Below are positions 1 to 7,575 of a DNA stretch of 27,678 bases, in pieces (the stretch's first letter is position 1; the number at the start of each line of letters is the position of its first letter). The notes under the pieces were generated by a model. It was given only the letters and a program-made list of their open reading frames with translations, searched no databases and was not told where the DNA came from. This stretch comes from Nitrospiraceae bacterium UBA6905 (lineage in GTDB: Bacteria; Nitrospirota; Thermodesulfovibrionia; Thermodesulfovibrionales; UBA6898): the NCBI GenBank assembly GCA_002451165.1, contig DKBH01000040.1, positions 13,547 to 41,224 on the forward strand, in the 5' to 3' direction. A program made the translations under genes and the position numbers.

Positions 1-132
1 GAGAAAAAGCTCGGGGTTGTTCTTGTAGCGGTCAAGACATAGCAGCTGTTCATCTTCTCGCTTGAAGTGTTATTACATTGCAGCCGCAGCACTGAGCGAA
101 AGGATGCGGAGACCTCGGCTGTTGTCTTGCAT
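1..132 (-). pseudogene. Possible gene start running off the left edge, interrupted by stops
   Basis: An ATG on the minus strand at 132 has a very good ribosome-binding site: GAGGAGG (complement of 138-144) followed by five bases. The frame reads MQDNSRGLRILSLSAAAAM and then meets two consecutive TAA codons at 70-75. Beyond the stops the same frame reads REDEQLLCLDRYKNNPELFL up to the edge, which looks like real protein. A strong start followed by a broken but protein-like frame suggests a disrupted gene or a sequence error. I do not recognise the product. It could also be a chance RBS in front of non-coding DNA. Confidence 0.25.
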
Positions 133-361
133 AGGTGCCTCCTCACCACCAGATGAGGTGAATGAATGCCAGGACATGTGCTGCAACCTTCCATCAGGTC
201 AGCCTCCAAGAGATGCAGGAAATATGTCTTGCCTCAGACCGATGTAATAGCTATCTTTCCGGGTTTTTATTCCCCTCTCGACCGTTCCCGGCACTTCAGG
301 AAACAGCATGGCATAGCGGGCCGTCGGAGCATATTGCAGCGGCGAACTCGGGGTACGTTGG

Positions 362-2191
362 TCATGGCCGGGAGGGATATGCCAGGAAGGAATCTATCAA
401 CTTCGGCAGGTTTGCAAGCTGCGAGAATGCAGGCGAGCACTTCTTCTTTCTGCAGACATAGACCGCGTCCTTTATCGGATAGCCTGCTTTACGGATACGC
501 TCCGCATCGGTCTTCGGTGCATAGATCCGCAACACCGATTGCGGCATAAATACCCGCTGGAGTGCGGTAAGATATGCCCTGCGGCGTCTATCCTCTGCAA
601 TGACCGTAACCTCAACCACCTCCCGCACATTCCAGCTGAGTGCAGTGCCGTAATTCGCGCCTGATGGGGTAAGACGGATCCGGCTGGTCCTGAGACTCTG
701 CAGGGCCTGCCTGATGATATCTGAAAAACGGTCCTTTTCTCCGTACTTCTCCAACCTGCTGAGCAGTATTACCGCCGAATAGTTGGCGATGTCCGTCTGC
801 GCCCTTTTGAGCATGCCGGGAGCTGAAGGGGAAACGATCAAGGATCCAACATGAAGCATGAATCGCCCTTTAACGCTGTCGAAAAAGCGTTCTGCGACAA
901 GGCGGCCGATCATTTCGGCCGTTTTAAGATATCTGCCTTCCCCTGTAGCCTGATAGAGGTCGATCATGGCAAGGCCTACGAGAACATTGTCCGGCAGCAG
1001 CCCTGCAACCTCTCTCTTGCCGTCCAGCACGTAATGGTAGACGCCATCCCTGTCCGTGAAGAGCCTGACAATGAGATAATCTGCAGCTTTACGTGCCATG
1101 GCAAGGTACTGCACATCCCCCGTAACCTGATGGACCGCCAGCAGCGCTGATATCATACGACCGTTCGCATCAGCATAGGCTGTCCGGTCGACGGATGGAG
1201 CGGCAAGCTTTTTCCGCTTCATTTTCTGATAGTACTTCTCGTCAGCGTCCTGGCTGCCATAGAATACTCCGGCCTTCCTGTCGTAGAGGCTTGCCATGAC
1301 ATACCCCACCGTCTTCAGCATGGTCTTCCGGTAAGCGCTGTCACCCAGCAGCATATATGCAATGGCATAGTTTTTAATAATTCCCGCATTGGATACCAGC
1401 ATCTTCTCATAATGAGGTTGAGACCAGTCTGTACGAGTGGCGTAACGGAAGAACCCTCCTTCTACGTGATCCTGGATATCGCCGCGATCCATACGGTCAA
1501 GCGTGATCGCAATGGCGCGCCGGTACTCAGGGTTTCCGGTCTGCCGGTACTCTGCAAGCAGAAAGTCTACGGCATCGGGATACGGGAACTTCTGCCACTC
1601 GCCGAACCCGCCCCAGTGATCGTCATGAGCCTTCAGCAGCATGGCTGCTACCTCAGCTATGTCAGTTTCAGCAGGAAAAACGGAGTCTCCTTGCGCCGGC
1701 ACAGCTACACCGGATGAACCTTCATCTTCCGCGTTCTTGTCCTTAACCCCTGTCCCAACTGTTGAATTCTTTACAAGCCAGGGAAGCATTTCGTCGGGCG
1801 GTAGATAGGTAGCGCCAGCTATCACCTCTCCTGCCGGTGTCAGGATAACCGTGCTCGGCCAGCCGCCCTGATTGTATTGGGCATCGATATCCGGCCTCCG
1901 GTCAGCATCAACGCGCACGGCAATAAAGTTTTTCTGAATGAAGGCTATGACAGCGGGATCCGAATAGGTTGTCTCATCCATCACGTGGCACCAGTGACAC
2001 CAGACGGCACTCAGGGCAAGCAGGACCGGGCGCTGAAGTCGTTCGGCCTCCCGTAATGACTCCTGGCTCCATGGTCTCCAGGGGATTTGGTCTGCCTTGT
2101 TCGGCCGGGGAGAGAACCTGAACTCAGCAGCTGCCGCCAGCTGCGACAAGATGAGGAGAAGGCTCACCATGACGACAACTATCTTCTTCAT
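362..2191 (-). CDS. Secreted DUF255 thioredoxin-fold protein (YyaL/SPATA20-like)
   Basis: 609 aa with an N-terminal signal peptide (residues 1-21, hydrophobic core VVVMVSLLLILSQLAAAA). The thioredoxin-like domain carries the family hallmark WCHWCHVMD, with a CxxC at C65/C68, and the expected GGWP loop at 109-112. The rest (about 190-560) is the alpha/alpha-barrel-like region found in YyaL and SPATA20 proteins. Family members are usually cytoplasmic and somewhat longer, about 650-700 aa, so a signal peptide points to an exported version, perhaps acting on disulfides or cytochrome maturation in the periplasm; that role is inference. No good Shine-Dalgarno precedes the ATG, but a promoter-like pair lies directly upstream. 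It is divergent from the 153-aa gene at 2342. Confidence 0.9.
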   Translation of the reverse strand: MKKIVVVMVSLLLILSQLAAAAEFRFSPRPNKADQIPWRPWSQESLREAERLQRPVLLALSAVWCHWCHVMDETTYSDPAVIAFIQKNFIAVRVDADRRPDIDAQYNQGGWPSTVILTPAGEVIAGATYLPPDEMLPWLVKNSTVGTGVKDKNAEDEGSSGVAVPAQGDSVFPAETDIAEVAAMLLKAHDDHWGGFGEWQKFPYPDAVDFLLAEYRQTGNPEYRRAIAITLDRMDRGDIQDHVEGGFFRYATRTDWSQPHYEKMLVSNAGIIKNYAIAYMLLGDSAYRKTMLKTVGYVMASLYDRKAGVFYGSQDADEKYYQKMKRKKLAAPSVDRTAYADANGRMISALLAVHQVTGDVQYLAMARKAADYLIVRLFTDRDGVYHYVLDGKREVAGLLPDNVLVGLAMIDLYQATGEGRYLKTAEMIGRLVAERFFDSVKGRFMLHVGSLIVSPSAPGMLKRAQTDIANYSAVILLSRLEKYGEKDRFSDIIRQALQSLRTSRIRLTPSGANYGTALSWNVREVVEVTVIAEDRRRRAYLTALQRVFMPQSVLRIYAPKTDAERIRKAGYPIKDAVYVCRKKKCSPAFSQLANLPKLIDSFLAYPSRP

Positions 2192-2200
2192 ATTAACATC

Positions 2201-2229
2201 ATCATATCCTAATGCAAGGGATCATGCAA
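2201..2229 (-). promoter_or_regulatory. Promoter for the DUF255 gene, close to the start codon
   Basis: On the minus strand TTGCAT (2224-2229), a 17-nt spacer and TATGAT (2201-2206) form a sigma70-like pair. Only nine bases separate the -10 from the ATG at 2191, so the transcript would begin one to three bases before the start codon. Confidence 0.4.
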
Positions 2230-2328
2230 AACCAGCTCCATTAAAAAACTGCCATGGGGAAATCGTCTCGATGCAGCAGGGATGGTACACTCTCTACATA
2301 TGAGAAGACTTCGCATCTGGAGGCATGG

Positions 2329-2334
2329 TATACT
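2329..2334 (+). promoter_or_regulatory. Extended -10 element abutting the 2342 gene
   Basis: TGG followed by TATACT (2329-2334) is an extended -10 motif (TGn-TATAAT type). The ATG at 2342 follows after seven bases, so the predicted transcription start falls on or next to the start codon. There is no convincing -35. A GGAGG at 2318-2322 lies too far upstream to serve this ATG. Confidence 0.4.
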
Positions 2335-2341
2335 TTAGCAA

Positions 2342-2803
2342 ATGAAAAAAGTGGAATTTAAGAACGATTATTTCTATATTGTTGTGCGGTCTGATAAACA
2401 AGCGGGCAGGGATGTCCTGATCTATTGTTCCGGCATCAATGTCACGCGGTTCCTCCCGATGATGAAAGGCCGACTCGGCCTCGGATCAAACCCTATCGTG
2501 AGCGGTCTCCAGCTGGTTAAGTACGATCTCTGTACCCTCGCACACGCAAAAGGAGCCATACCGAAAGAGCATTACTGTAACATCGGCTGTGCCGGAATAG
2601 CTCCCACGAAGGAGGGGTGGTACACTGAGCCGCTGCTCATCGAAAATCCCGGTGACATGACGCCCGAGGAGTTGGTCGGGTTTGCTGTTAAAGGCATTGT
2701 GAAGCGGATCAATGCTGTTTCGCTGTCGAATACCAAGTTATCTGATGACCTCTCTCCGTCTGATCTTCAGAAACAGCTCGAGATCCTCTGTACCCCGGCA
2801 TAA
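2342..2803 (+). CDS. Conserved-looking protein of unknown function, 153 aa
   Basis: A 153-aa soluble protein with no signal peptide and no membrane segment. I do not recognise it. The N-terminal half is beta-rich (VEFKNDYFYIVVRS, GRDVLIYCSGINV); the middle holds cysteines in CNIGCAGIAP, and the C-terminus is a charged helix. Four cysteines in the central part (near residues 29, 63, 79 and 83) could bind metal, but no standard motif is present. No Shine-Dalgarno is seen; an extended -10 sits just before the ATG, which suggests a leaderless message. The gene stands alone, followed by about 700 bases with no clear gene. Confidence 0.75.
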   Translation: MKKVEFKNDYFYIVVRSDKQAGRDVLIYCSGINVTRFLPMMKGRLGLGSNPIVSGLQLVKYDLCTLAHAKGAIPKEHYCNIGCAGIAPTKEGWYTEPLLIENPGDMTPEELVGFAVKGIVKRINAVSLSNTKLSDDLSPSDLQKQLEILCTPA

Positions 2804-2833
2804 AGATCTTCCCGCATTCAGTTCAATATCCCG

Positions 2834-3191
2834 TCACAAAGTTCTGCAGATCCTAGCTGCATGCATCGAGGCAGCGCTCTTGTTTTCTTCGGACCCGGAT
2901 TCAGTATTCCCTGAGCATTTATGCCAGTTCACACAGTCATAGAGGACTTTTTTTGTGAGGGTGAGCATGTTGTTCTGATAGCCGGCGTGTGCTGTCCCCG
3001 CAAGCTTCGAAACCTCCATTAAATTGCGTATCCATACGCACAACTTAGTCAGTACGGCCGGAGTTCTTGGGGACCCTGATCCTTACCTCATGAACTGCTG
3101 CATGGGTCTTTTCTATGCCGGCGTGTAGGGTCTCAAGAGCCCTATGTAACTGCATTCCGTCGCCCAGGGGATACGGCAGATACGACATCAT
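2834..3191 (-). other. Possible small or degraded minus-strand coding segments
   Basis: Two protein-like short frames lie end to end on the minus strand. One (3191 to 3045, 48 codons) starts MMSYLPYPLGDG and continues ALETLHAGIEKTHAAVHEV to a TAA. The other (from about 3019 to 2834) reads MEVSKLAGTAHAGYQNNML and has a Cys-rich stretch. Both contain a similar AHAG/LHAG element encoded by the same ten bases. Neither has a ribosome-binding site and I recognise neither. They may be remnants of one larger gene or chance frames. The rest of the 2804-3525 gap shows nothing coding. Confidence 0.25.
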
Positions 3192-3493
3192 GGGACGCGT
3201 GGTTACGTGTTGCCCTCTCTTCAAGGAGCGGGTATTCTCCCTGCTGATGCTGCGATTTTTACTGTCTATGCAGCAATTTATTCTCCCCGACGTAAAGAAG
3301 CTATGGCATGACCAGCCCTGAGGCAGACAGCACGCTTACCGTTCTCGTTGCCGTGTATTTATCATTCCACGACTCTTACATAATCGCCGTTCACAGGGAA
3401 ATGCTACTCTGCAATTTCCTCTTTCTGCGTGGTTTTTCTCATATCTCAAAAGACCGCAAAGAAACCGCATCGTCTACCTCAAAACAATTAAGC

Positions 3494-3499
3494 TATAAT
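3494..3499 (+). promoter_or_regulatory. Perfect -10 box upstream of the RelA/SpoT-like operon
   Basis: TATAAT at 3494-3499 lies about 27 bases before the first possible start of the downstream gene. I find no good -35 at 16-18 nt spacing, so the promoter is weak or needs an activator. The predicted transcription start is near 3506. Confidence 0.35.
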
Positions 3500-3525
3500 A
3501 TCCGAAGGCAGAACAGGCTGAAGAA

Positions 3526-5049
3526 TTGCCTGGAGATGAACTTCTGCTGAAACCGCCTATGGAACTGACATCACAGAAACATGAACTGCACCATGAGATC
3601 TTCGGTTCTGTCCTTGACAGGACCGAGATGACCCCGTTTCTCCTGCTGCGCACGGAAAACTATAGCGAGGCACTCAGCCAGGCGACCAAAATGATGGCAA
3701 ATCGGGGCTTTGACGCTCTCCATGGTCAGCTCATGAAGAGCGAAAGAGAAAGAGCTCAGAAGTATATCGAAAAGGTCTACCAATATTTTTTGATCTGGCT
3801 GTTCCCCTTTGTCAAAAACCAGCTTGAAGGACTTCTCGCGATCAACTCTCCCAATGCCGGTCTTTACCGGGAGTGCCTGAAGGCCATAGACCAAACCGCA
3901 TCAGTTCTGCAGAGCAAACAGTTCAGGGAGATTGTCAGCGAAGACCCCCGGCACCTCTTTCTTCTTGCTTCATCGCGAAAGTATCCGCATGTCTTTTACG
4001 GACATAACGGTAGCCACGAAGAAGTCCCTTCTGCGTGGCAGCAGACCGCCTGCTCCATGCTGAAGATGGGCCACCTCATCAAGTCGGTCGAGGAGGACAG
4101 CCAGGACATTGCCGATTACGCTCAACTGGGTTTTTTTCTCAAAATGCAGGGGCAGAGTCTCGATGATTTATACCATTACGACTGGGAACATCCGCTGCAT
4201 ATACCTGACAGCGAGGCAGCCCAACGGGCATTCGTCAAGATCTCATCGTTCTTTCAAAAACTGAATGAGTCGGTGGTCTTCCATGCTGAAAAGAACTTCC
4301 TGGTGTTCAACAGTGGTGACGGCGTAGAGGTAGACATAGCAGAGATCAAGGCCAGACTGAAAAGTCCCGAAAGCATGTTCACCAAACTGGGAAAAGACCT
4401 GGAAGGAGAAGCATATGATATTCGCGATATCCTCGCCATAACATTCATTCTCAGAAGCAAGGACGATACGCTGAAGCTCTTTCATGCGCTGCAGAAACGC
4501 GGCGTCATCCTCCAGGAAAACACCGCCTCGCATTCCATAACCCAGACACTGTTCAAAGATCCGGAAAGCATGGTCGGAGCTGTGCAGAGGCTTGTGATAA
4601 GCCTTGCCCGGAGTGAGGGCCGCGATGCCGTTCCCGGTGAAGAGGAACTGCTCGCCCATGCAAGGAAGTTCTATGAAGCGCTGAGCATTAACGCAGCGAA
4701 AAACCTCCACTCTTCGCGGGGACACAGAAAGTTCCAGTGCAAGATAGCCTTTTCGCTACCGATCCATCGGACAGCAGCGACAAACAACATTATGATCCCG
4801 GGCACACCTCTCTATGCAAAAAGGGATAGAATTGGCAAGAAAACCCAGCAGCACACGCTGGGCGTAGAATTGCGCATTTCGGATGAAGAGAGCTGGCGCG
4901 TATCGGAACAGAAGGGAGACTCCCATCATGAGGCATATAAATTCCGCCAGCTAATCGCGGTAATGAACAGGGTTTTCAAAAATATCTTCTTTCTGCCGGA
5001 AGAGTGCCTTGTCCAGTTACGGAAGGATCAGGGGGCCCTTTTCCCGTGA
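3526..5049 (+). CDS. Divergent RelA/SpoT-like nucleotidyltransferase-fold protein
   Basis: 507 aa, cytoplasmic. The first 250 residues are helical and unlike any domain I know. Residues 270-310 read ARLKSPESMFTKLGKD then YDIRDILAITFIL. This matches the shape of the (p)ppGpp synthetase core, where R-x-K-x-x-x-S-x-x-x-K is followed by a D-[IL]-x-D-[IL]-x-x-[IV]-R-like strand (here R277, K279, S283, D298, D301). A later NLHSSRGHRKFQ and a VELRISDEES resemble the GYxSIH and VEIQIRT positions of RelA. I recall similar uncharacterised proteins of the TIGR04552 type, but cannot confirm this. No HD hydrolase, TGS or ACT domain is seen. The start is a TTG at 3526; ATG 3559 is an alternative, and neither has a strong RBS. 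It lies 14 bases before cvfB, probably in one operon. Confidence 0.7.
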   Translation: MPGDELLLKPPMELTSQKHELHHEIFGSVLDRTEMTPFLLLRTENYSEALSQATKMMANRGFDALHGQLMKSERERAQKYIEKVYQYFLIWLFPFVKNQLEGLLAINSPNAGLYRECLKAIDQTASVLQSKQFREIVSEDPRHLFLLASSRKYPHVFYGHNGSHEEVPSAWQQTACSMLKMGHLIKSVEEDSQDIADYAQLGFFLKMQGQSLDDLYHYDWEHPLHIPDSEAAQRAFVKISSFFQKLNESVVFHAEKNFLVFNSGDGVEVDIAEIKARLKSPESMFTKLGKDLEGEAYDIRDILAITFILRSKDDTLKLFHALQKRGVILQENTASHSITQTLFKDPESMVGAVQRLVISLARSEGRDAVPGEEELLAHARKFYEALSINAAKNLHSSRGHRKFQCKIAFSLPIHRTAATNNIMIPGTPLYAKRDRIGKKTQQHTLGVELRISDEESWRVSEQKGDSHHEAYKFRQLIAVMNRVFKNIFFLPEECLVQLRKDQGALFP

Positions 5050-5055
5050 ATCGCC

Positions 5056-5060
5056 GGAGG
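5056..5060 (+). promoter_or_regulatory. Ribosome-binding site that sets the CvfB start
   Basis: GGAGG at 5056-5060 precedes ATG 5064 by three bases. The open frame extends upstream to 5004, overlapping the previous gene. The RBS and the absence of family similarity upstream favour 5064, although the spacing is short. Confidence 0.5.
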
Positions 5061-5063
5061 ACA

Positions 5064-5966
5064 ATGGGTAGCAGGCGGCAGAGGGAGATAGTAACGGCAT
5101 CTGAACAGAGGAAGCGTTCAGCTGCCACGGTGGAGATAGGAAGAATCAACAGGCTGCGGATCATCGAGAGAACAGCTGCCGGTATCTTGCTCGATGGAAA
5201 AGAACGCGGCGAGATATTCATGCCGCGCAGTTATGCAGGGGAGATGCAGATGACCGCAGATGAAATAGGTGTCTTTATCTTCCCTGGTGCTGGGGGTGAG
5301 CTCCTTGCTACGACAAAACGGCCCTATGCCATGGTCGGCGAGTGTGCGCTGCTGAAGGTGGCTTCCGTGACTCCTGTAGGAGCTTTCCTTGACTGGGGAC
5401 TGAAAAAGGACCTACTCGTGCCGTTCAGTGAACAGAAAGAGAAGATGGAAGAAGGCAGATCATACATCGTCTGCGTGCATCTGGAGCAACACTCCCATCG
5501 CATTGTTGCTTCTGCGAGACTGGACCGCTTCATAAACAAAGAAAAGTCAACCTTCCTCGAGGGGCAAATGGTGGAGCTGCTGATCTGCAGCCAGACTGCG
5601 ATCGGCTATAAGGCTATCATCGATAATGTCCGATGGGGCATACTCTACAAGAACGAGGTCTTCCAGCCGCTCAGGAAGGGGCAACGCATACCGGGGTTCA
5701 TCAAGAAAGTACGCGATGACGGAAAGATAGACCTCAGTCTCCAGCTTTCGGGATATGCGCAGATCGAGGCAGAAGCGGAAAAGATCATCGGAATATTACG
5801 GGCCAGCGGCGGGTTTATTCCGGTAACGGATAAAAGTCCTTGTGATGACATTTACAGAGTGTTCAGGATGAGTAAGAAGACATTCAAAAAGGCAATAGGC
5901 TCCCTGTACAAAAAACGCCGTATCGCCATTCAGGAGCCGGGCATACAACTTATCAGCGCTGATTGA
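5064..5966 (+). CDS. cvfB: CvfB-family S1 RNA-binding protein
   Basis: 300 aa, the normal length for CvfB/YitL proteins. The family N-terminus (VEIGRINRLRIIERTAAGILL) starts about 20 residues in and is followed by three S1-like beta-barrel units: roughly 22-75, 80-150 (VGAFLDWGLKKDLLVPFSEQ) and 160-230 (GFIKKVRDDGKIDLSLQ). A C-terminal winged helix (about 235-300) reads SKKTFKKAIGSLYKKRRI. CvfB proteins bind RNA and influence virulence or translation in Gram-positive bacteria; the role here is unknown. The gene follows the RelA/SpoT-like gene by 14 bases and probably shares its message. A 12-base palindrome (ATCAGCGCTGAT) lies at the 3' end but is not followed by a T-run. Confidence 0.85.
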   Translation: MGSRRQREIVTASEQRKRSAATVEIGRINRLRIIERTAAGILLDGKERGEIFMPRSYAGEMQMTADEIGVFIFPGAGGELLATTKRPYAMVGECALLKVASVTPVGAFLDWGLKKDLLVPFSEQKEKMEEGRSYIVCVHLEQHSHRIVASARLDRFINKEKSTFLEGQMVELLICSQTAIGYKAIIDNVRWGILYKNEVFQPLRKGQRIPGFIKKVRDDGKIDLSLQLSGYAQIEAEAEKIIGILRASGGFIPVTDKSPCDDIYRVFRMSKKTFKKAIGSLYKKRRIAIQEPGIQLISAD

Positions 5967-6060
5967 GCGCACCCGCAGACTACTGCAGGATGCCATTGCG
6001 CGATTACGCGTCCAGCAGATTATGCTTAGAAGATCCGAATGCAGAAGGGACAGCTTATGA

Positions 6061-6246
6061 TTATTCCTTACTGCTAAAATCGCCCTTTTCAAAACAGTTT
6101 GCCGGACAGCCGCGGCATGTTCCGGCAAGATAGGCGAGATCTTTCTTCTTCTCGGCAATGGTACACTTCATGACATGTTCTCTAGCTTCACCGGTTACGC
6201 GTTGGAGCAGGGTAAAGCGCTTCCCACAACGGGGACATTCTCTCAT
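6061..6246 (-). CDS. Small zinc-ribbon-like protein, about 61 aa
   Basis: The sequence from MRECPRCGKRFTLL to the stop has a classical CPxCG knuckle at residues 4-7, a Cys near residue 27 and a CRGCPANC cluster close to the C-terminus. This suggests one or two structural zinc sites. The open frame extends upstream to 6318, but that stretch is hydrophobic and has no RBS, so I place the start at 6246. A TTG at 6252 behind AAAGAAG is also possible. It is the last gene of a minus-strand series with 6323-7070 and 7177-7338. Function unknown; small zinc ribbons often bind nucleic acid or partner proteins. Confidence 0.6.
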   Translation of the reverse strand: MRECPRCGKRFTLLQRVTGEAREHVMKCTIAEKKKDLAYLAGTCRGCPANCFEKGDFSSKE

Positions 6247-6322
6247 AATCAAGCTCGCTATCTTCTTTAATACCACGATAATTCGGATCAGGCAAAAGAC
6301 AGGATTCCACGATCGCATGATT

Positions 6323-7070
6323 TTAGGGAGAAGTGTTCATAATACACCGAACCTCGTGGATATCCAGTTCAACCAGCGTCGGTATGCTTAACACCTTGCC
6401 AAACATACGCGGTCGCACACGACGACGCGTAGGAACCTTAAGCCCGCCAAATTTCCGGTAATCGTCGCAGAAGTGGGCTGCGTGTGCCCAACGGCCGACT
6501 ACCTCCGCAGTATAGTCAAGCCGCCGTAGCAGCATATCCTGGTCAAAATAGAATATCTGCGTAGGGCAGTGCGTAGGTATATTATGCGGAAATGTCACGC
6601 TCAGACAGGTGAACTTCCCCCTTTCGCTTCGTTGCTGGCCCATATAAACGAAGGAAAATCCCGGTTGCAGAAAGATAAAAGGCGTGACCAGATAATTCCA
6701 GGTTGCATATCCTCCAAAATACAGAAAGTCGAGATCATCCCACCATAGTATCCTGCGGGGATGTCCGAACACAGCCCGCGGCTGTATGCGCTTTTTCACA
6801 ATAAGTATTGTCAGCGTCCCGTATACGGACTTCAGCCTCTCCGGAAAATTCGCCGCTCATGCGCAGGCTGGGGTAATCGAGGAAAAGGAAAAACGGCTGA
6901 TGACAGTACGCCTGCACCCTTGCATGATCAAGAATCTTCCGATGCTTCGCCGTAAAGAGGAATCCCCGCACGGAGAGCTCTACATCCAGTCGGTGCAGAC
7001 GAGACCAGAGATCTGTGCCCCCATGCGCATCAAGAATCTCTTGAATAAGCGGCGCCGCATTATCAGCCAA
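6323..7070 (-). pseudogene. Conserved hypothetical protein split by a +1 frameshift
   Basis: Two overlapping minus-strand frames together make one protein. The first half reads ADNAAPLIQEILDAHGGTD; the second reads WDDLDFLYFGGYATWNYL and VTFPHNIPTHCPTQIFYF, ending with KVPTRRRVRPRMFG. I recognise this order (AHGG..W at the N-terminus, WDDLH.AYF.GYA.W and a FPA.IATHC-like motif later) as one family of uncharacterised proteins of about 240 aa. The frames join near 6795-6812, where one extra base is needed. The start is probably TTG at 7070, since AGGAG (complement of 7076-7080) precedes it by five bases and the family similarity begins there. It lies in the operon driven from 7356-7384. It could be a real pseudogene or a sequencing indel. 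Confidence 0.7.
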
Positions 7071-7176
7071 TAAAACTCCTGGAACCGAGGGAAAGCAGAG
7101 ATGATGTTCGCAGCGCTGCACACAGGTGGATGGTCCACATACCTGAGAATGCCGCACTGCAGGATGCACAGTACTC

Positions 7177-7338
7177 TCAGTTAAGAAGGCTCAAATAATA
7201 GGTGTACCGTTCCCTCTGGCAGACAAGTGATTCGAGCATGTTCTCTGCGTATCGTTCGGACTCTGTTCCCCTGACGTGGTCAAGATGCTCCAGCGCCATC
7301 ACGATCAGTCGGTCGATTCTTTCAAGTGTTACATCCAT
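7177..7338 (-). CDS. Small acidic helical protein, 53 aa
   Basis: A short frame starts MDVTLERIDRLIVMALEHLD and continues HVRGTESERYAENMLESLVC to a TGA at 7177-7179. It is mostly amphipathic helix. The ATG at 7338 has AAGG five bases upstream, and a well-formed sigma70 promoter lies at 7356-7384. This makes it a convincing gene despite its size. I do not recognise the family. It is the first gene before the frameshifted gene (7070-6323) and the zinc-ribbon gene. A small helical protein of this kind may be a subunit or adaptor, but nothing shows the partner. Confidence 0.7.
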   Translation of the reverse strand: MDVTLERIDRLIVMALEHLDHVRGTESERYAENMLESLVCQRERYTYYLSLLN

Positions 7339-7355
7339 AACGACCTTCCATTATT

Positions 7356-7384
7356 ATTCTACCGCAGAAGCTGAACATTGTGAA
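7356..7384 (-). promoter_or_regulatory. Sigma70-type promoter for the 53-aa gene operon
   Basis: Minus strand TTCACA (complement of 7379-7384), 17-nt spacer, TAGAAT (complement of 7356-7361). Each hexamer differs from consensus at one position. Transcription would start near 7349, eleven bases before the ATG at 7338. The stretch upstream (7385-7575) holds no gene that I can see. Confidence 0.6.
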
Positions 7385-7575
7385 GACGCTTTTTTCTGAT
7401 CGCTCGACGGGCAGCAAGCCATAACTGAACTACTGGATAAGGATGTATATGAGCGGGCCATCCCCGCAGGGACAACACGGAATGGGATACACTGAAATTC
7501 AGCCCGGCAGGGGATACCCCTTTCGGTTGTGAATCAGCAGATCCCTGCGTTCCGACAATTCAAATCAATGCTTTC

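Noticed and set aside
3571..4725. Long open frames on the minus strand (3571-3894 and 4243-4725) inside the RelA/SpoT-like gene
   Set aside because: They are antisense to a gene with clear motifs, have no RBS and read as shadow translations.
5952..5963. ATCAGCGCTGAT palindrome at the end of cvfB as a terminator
   Set aside because: A perfect palindrome leaves no loop and no T-run follows, so it is not a standard terminator.
6735..7169. ATG at 7169 as the start of the split conserved gene
   Set aside because: The residues from 7169 to 7071 (Cys-rich, no family similarity) lie before the AGGAG-TTG start at 7070, where the family sequence begins.
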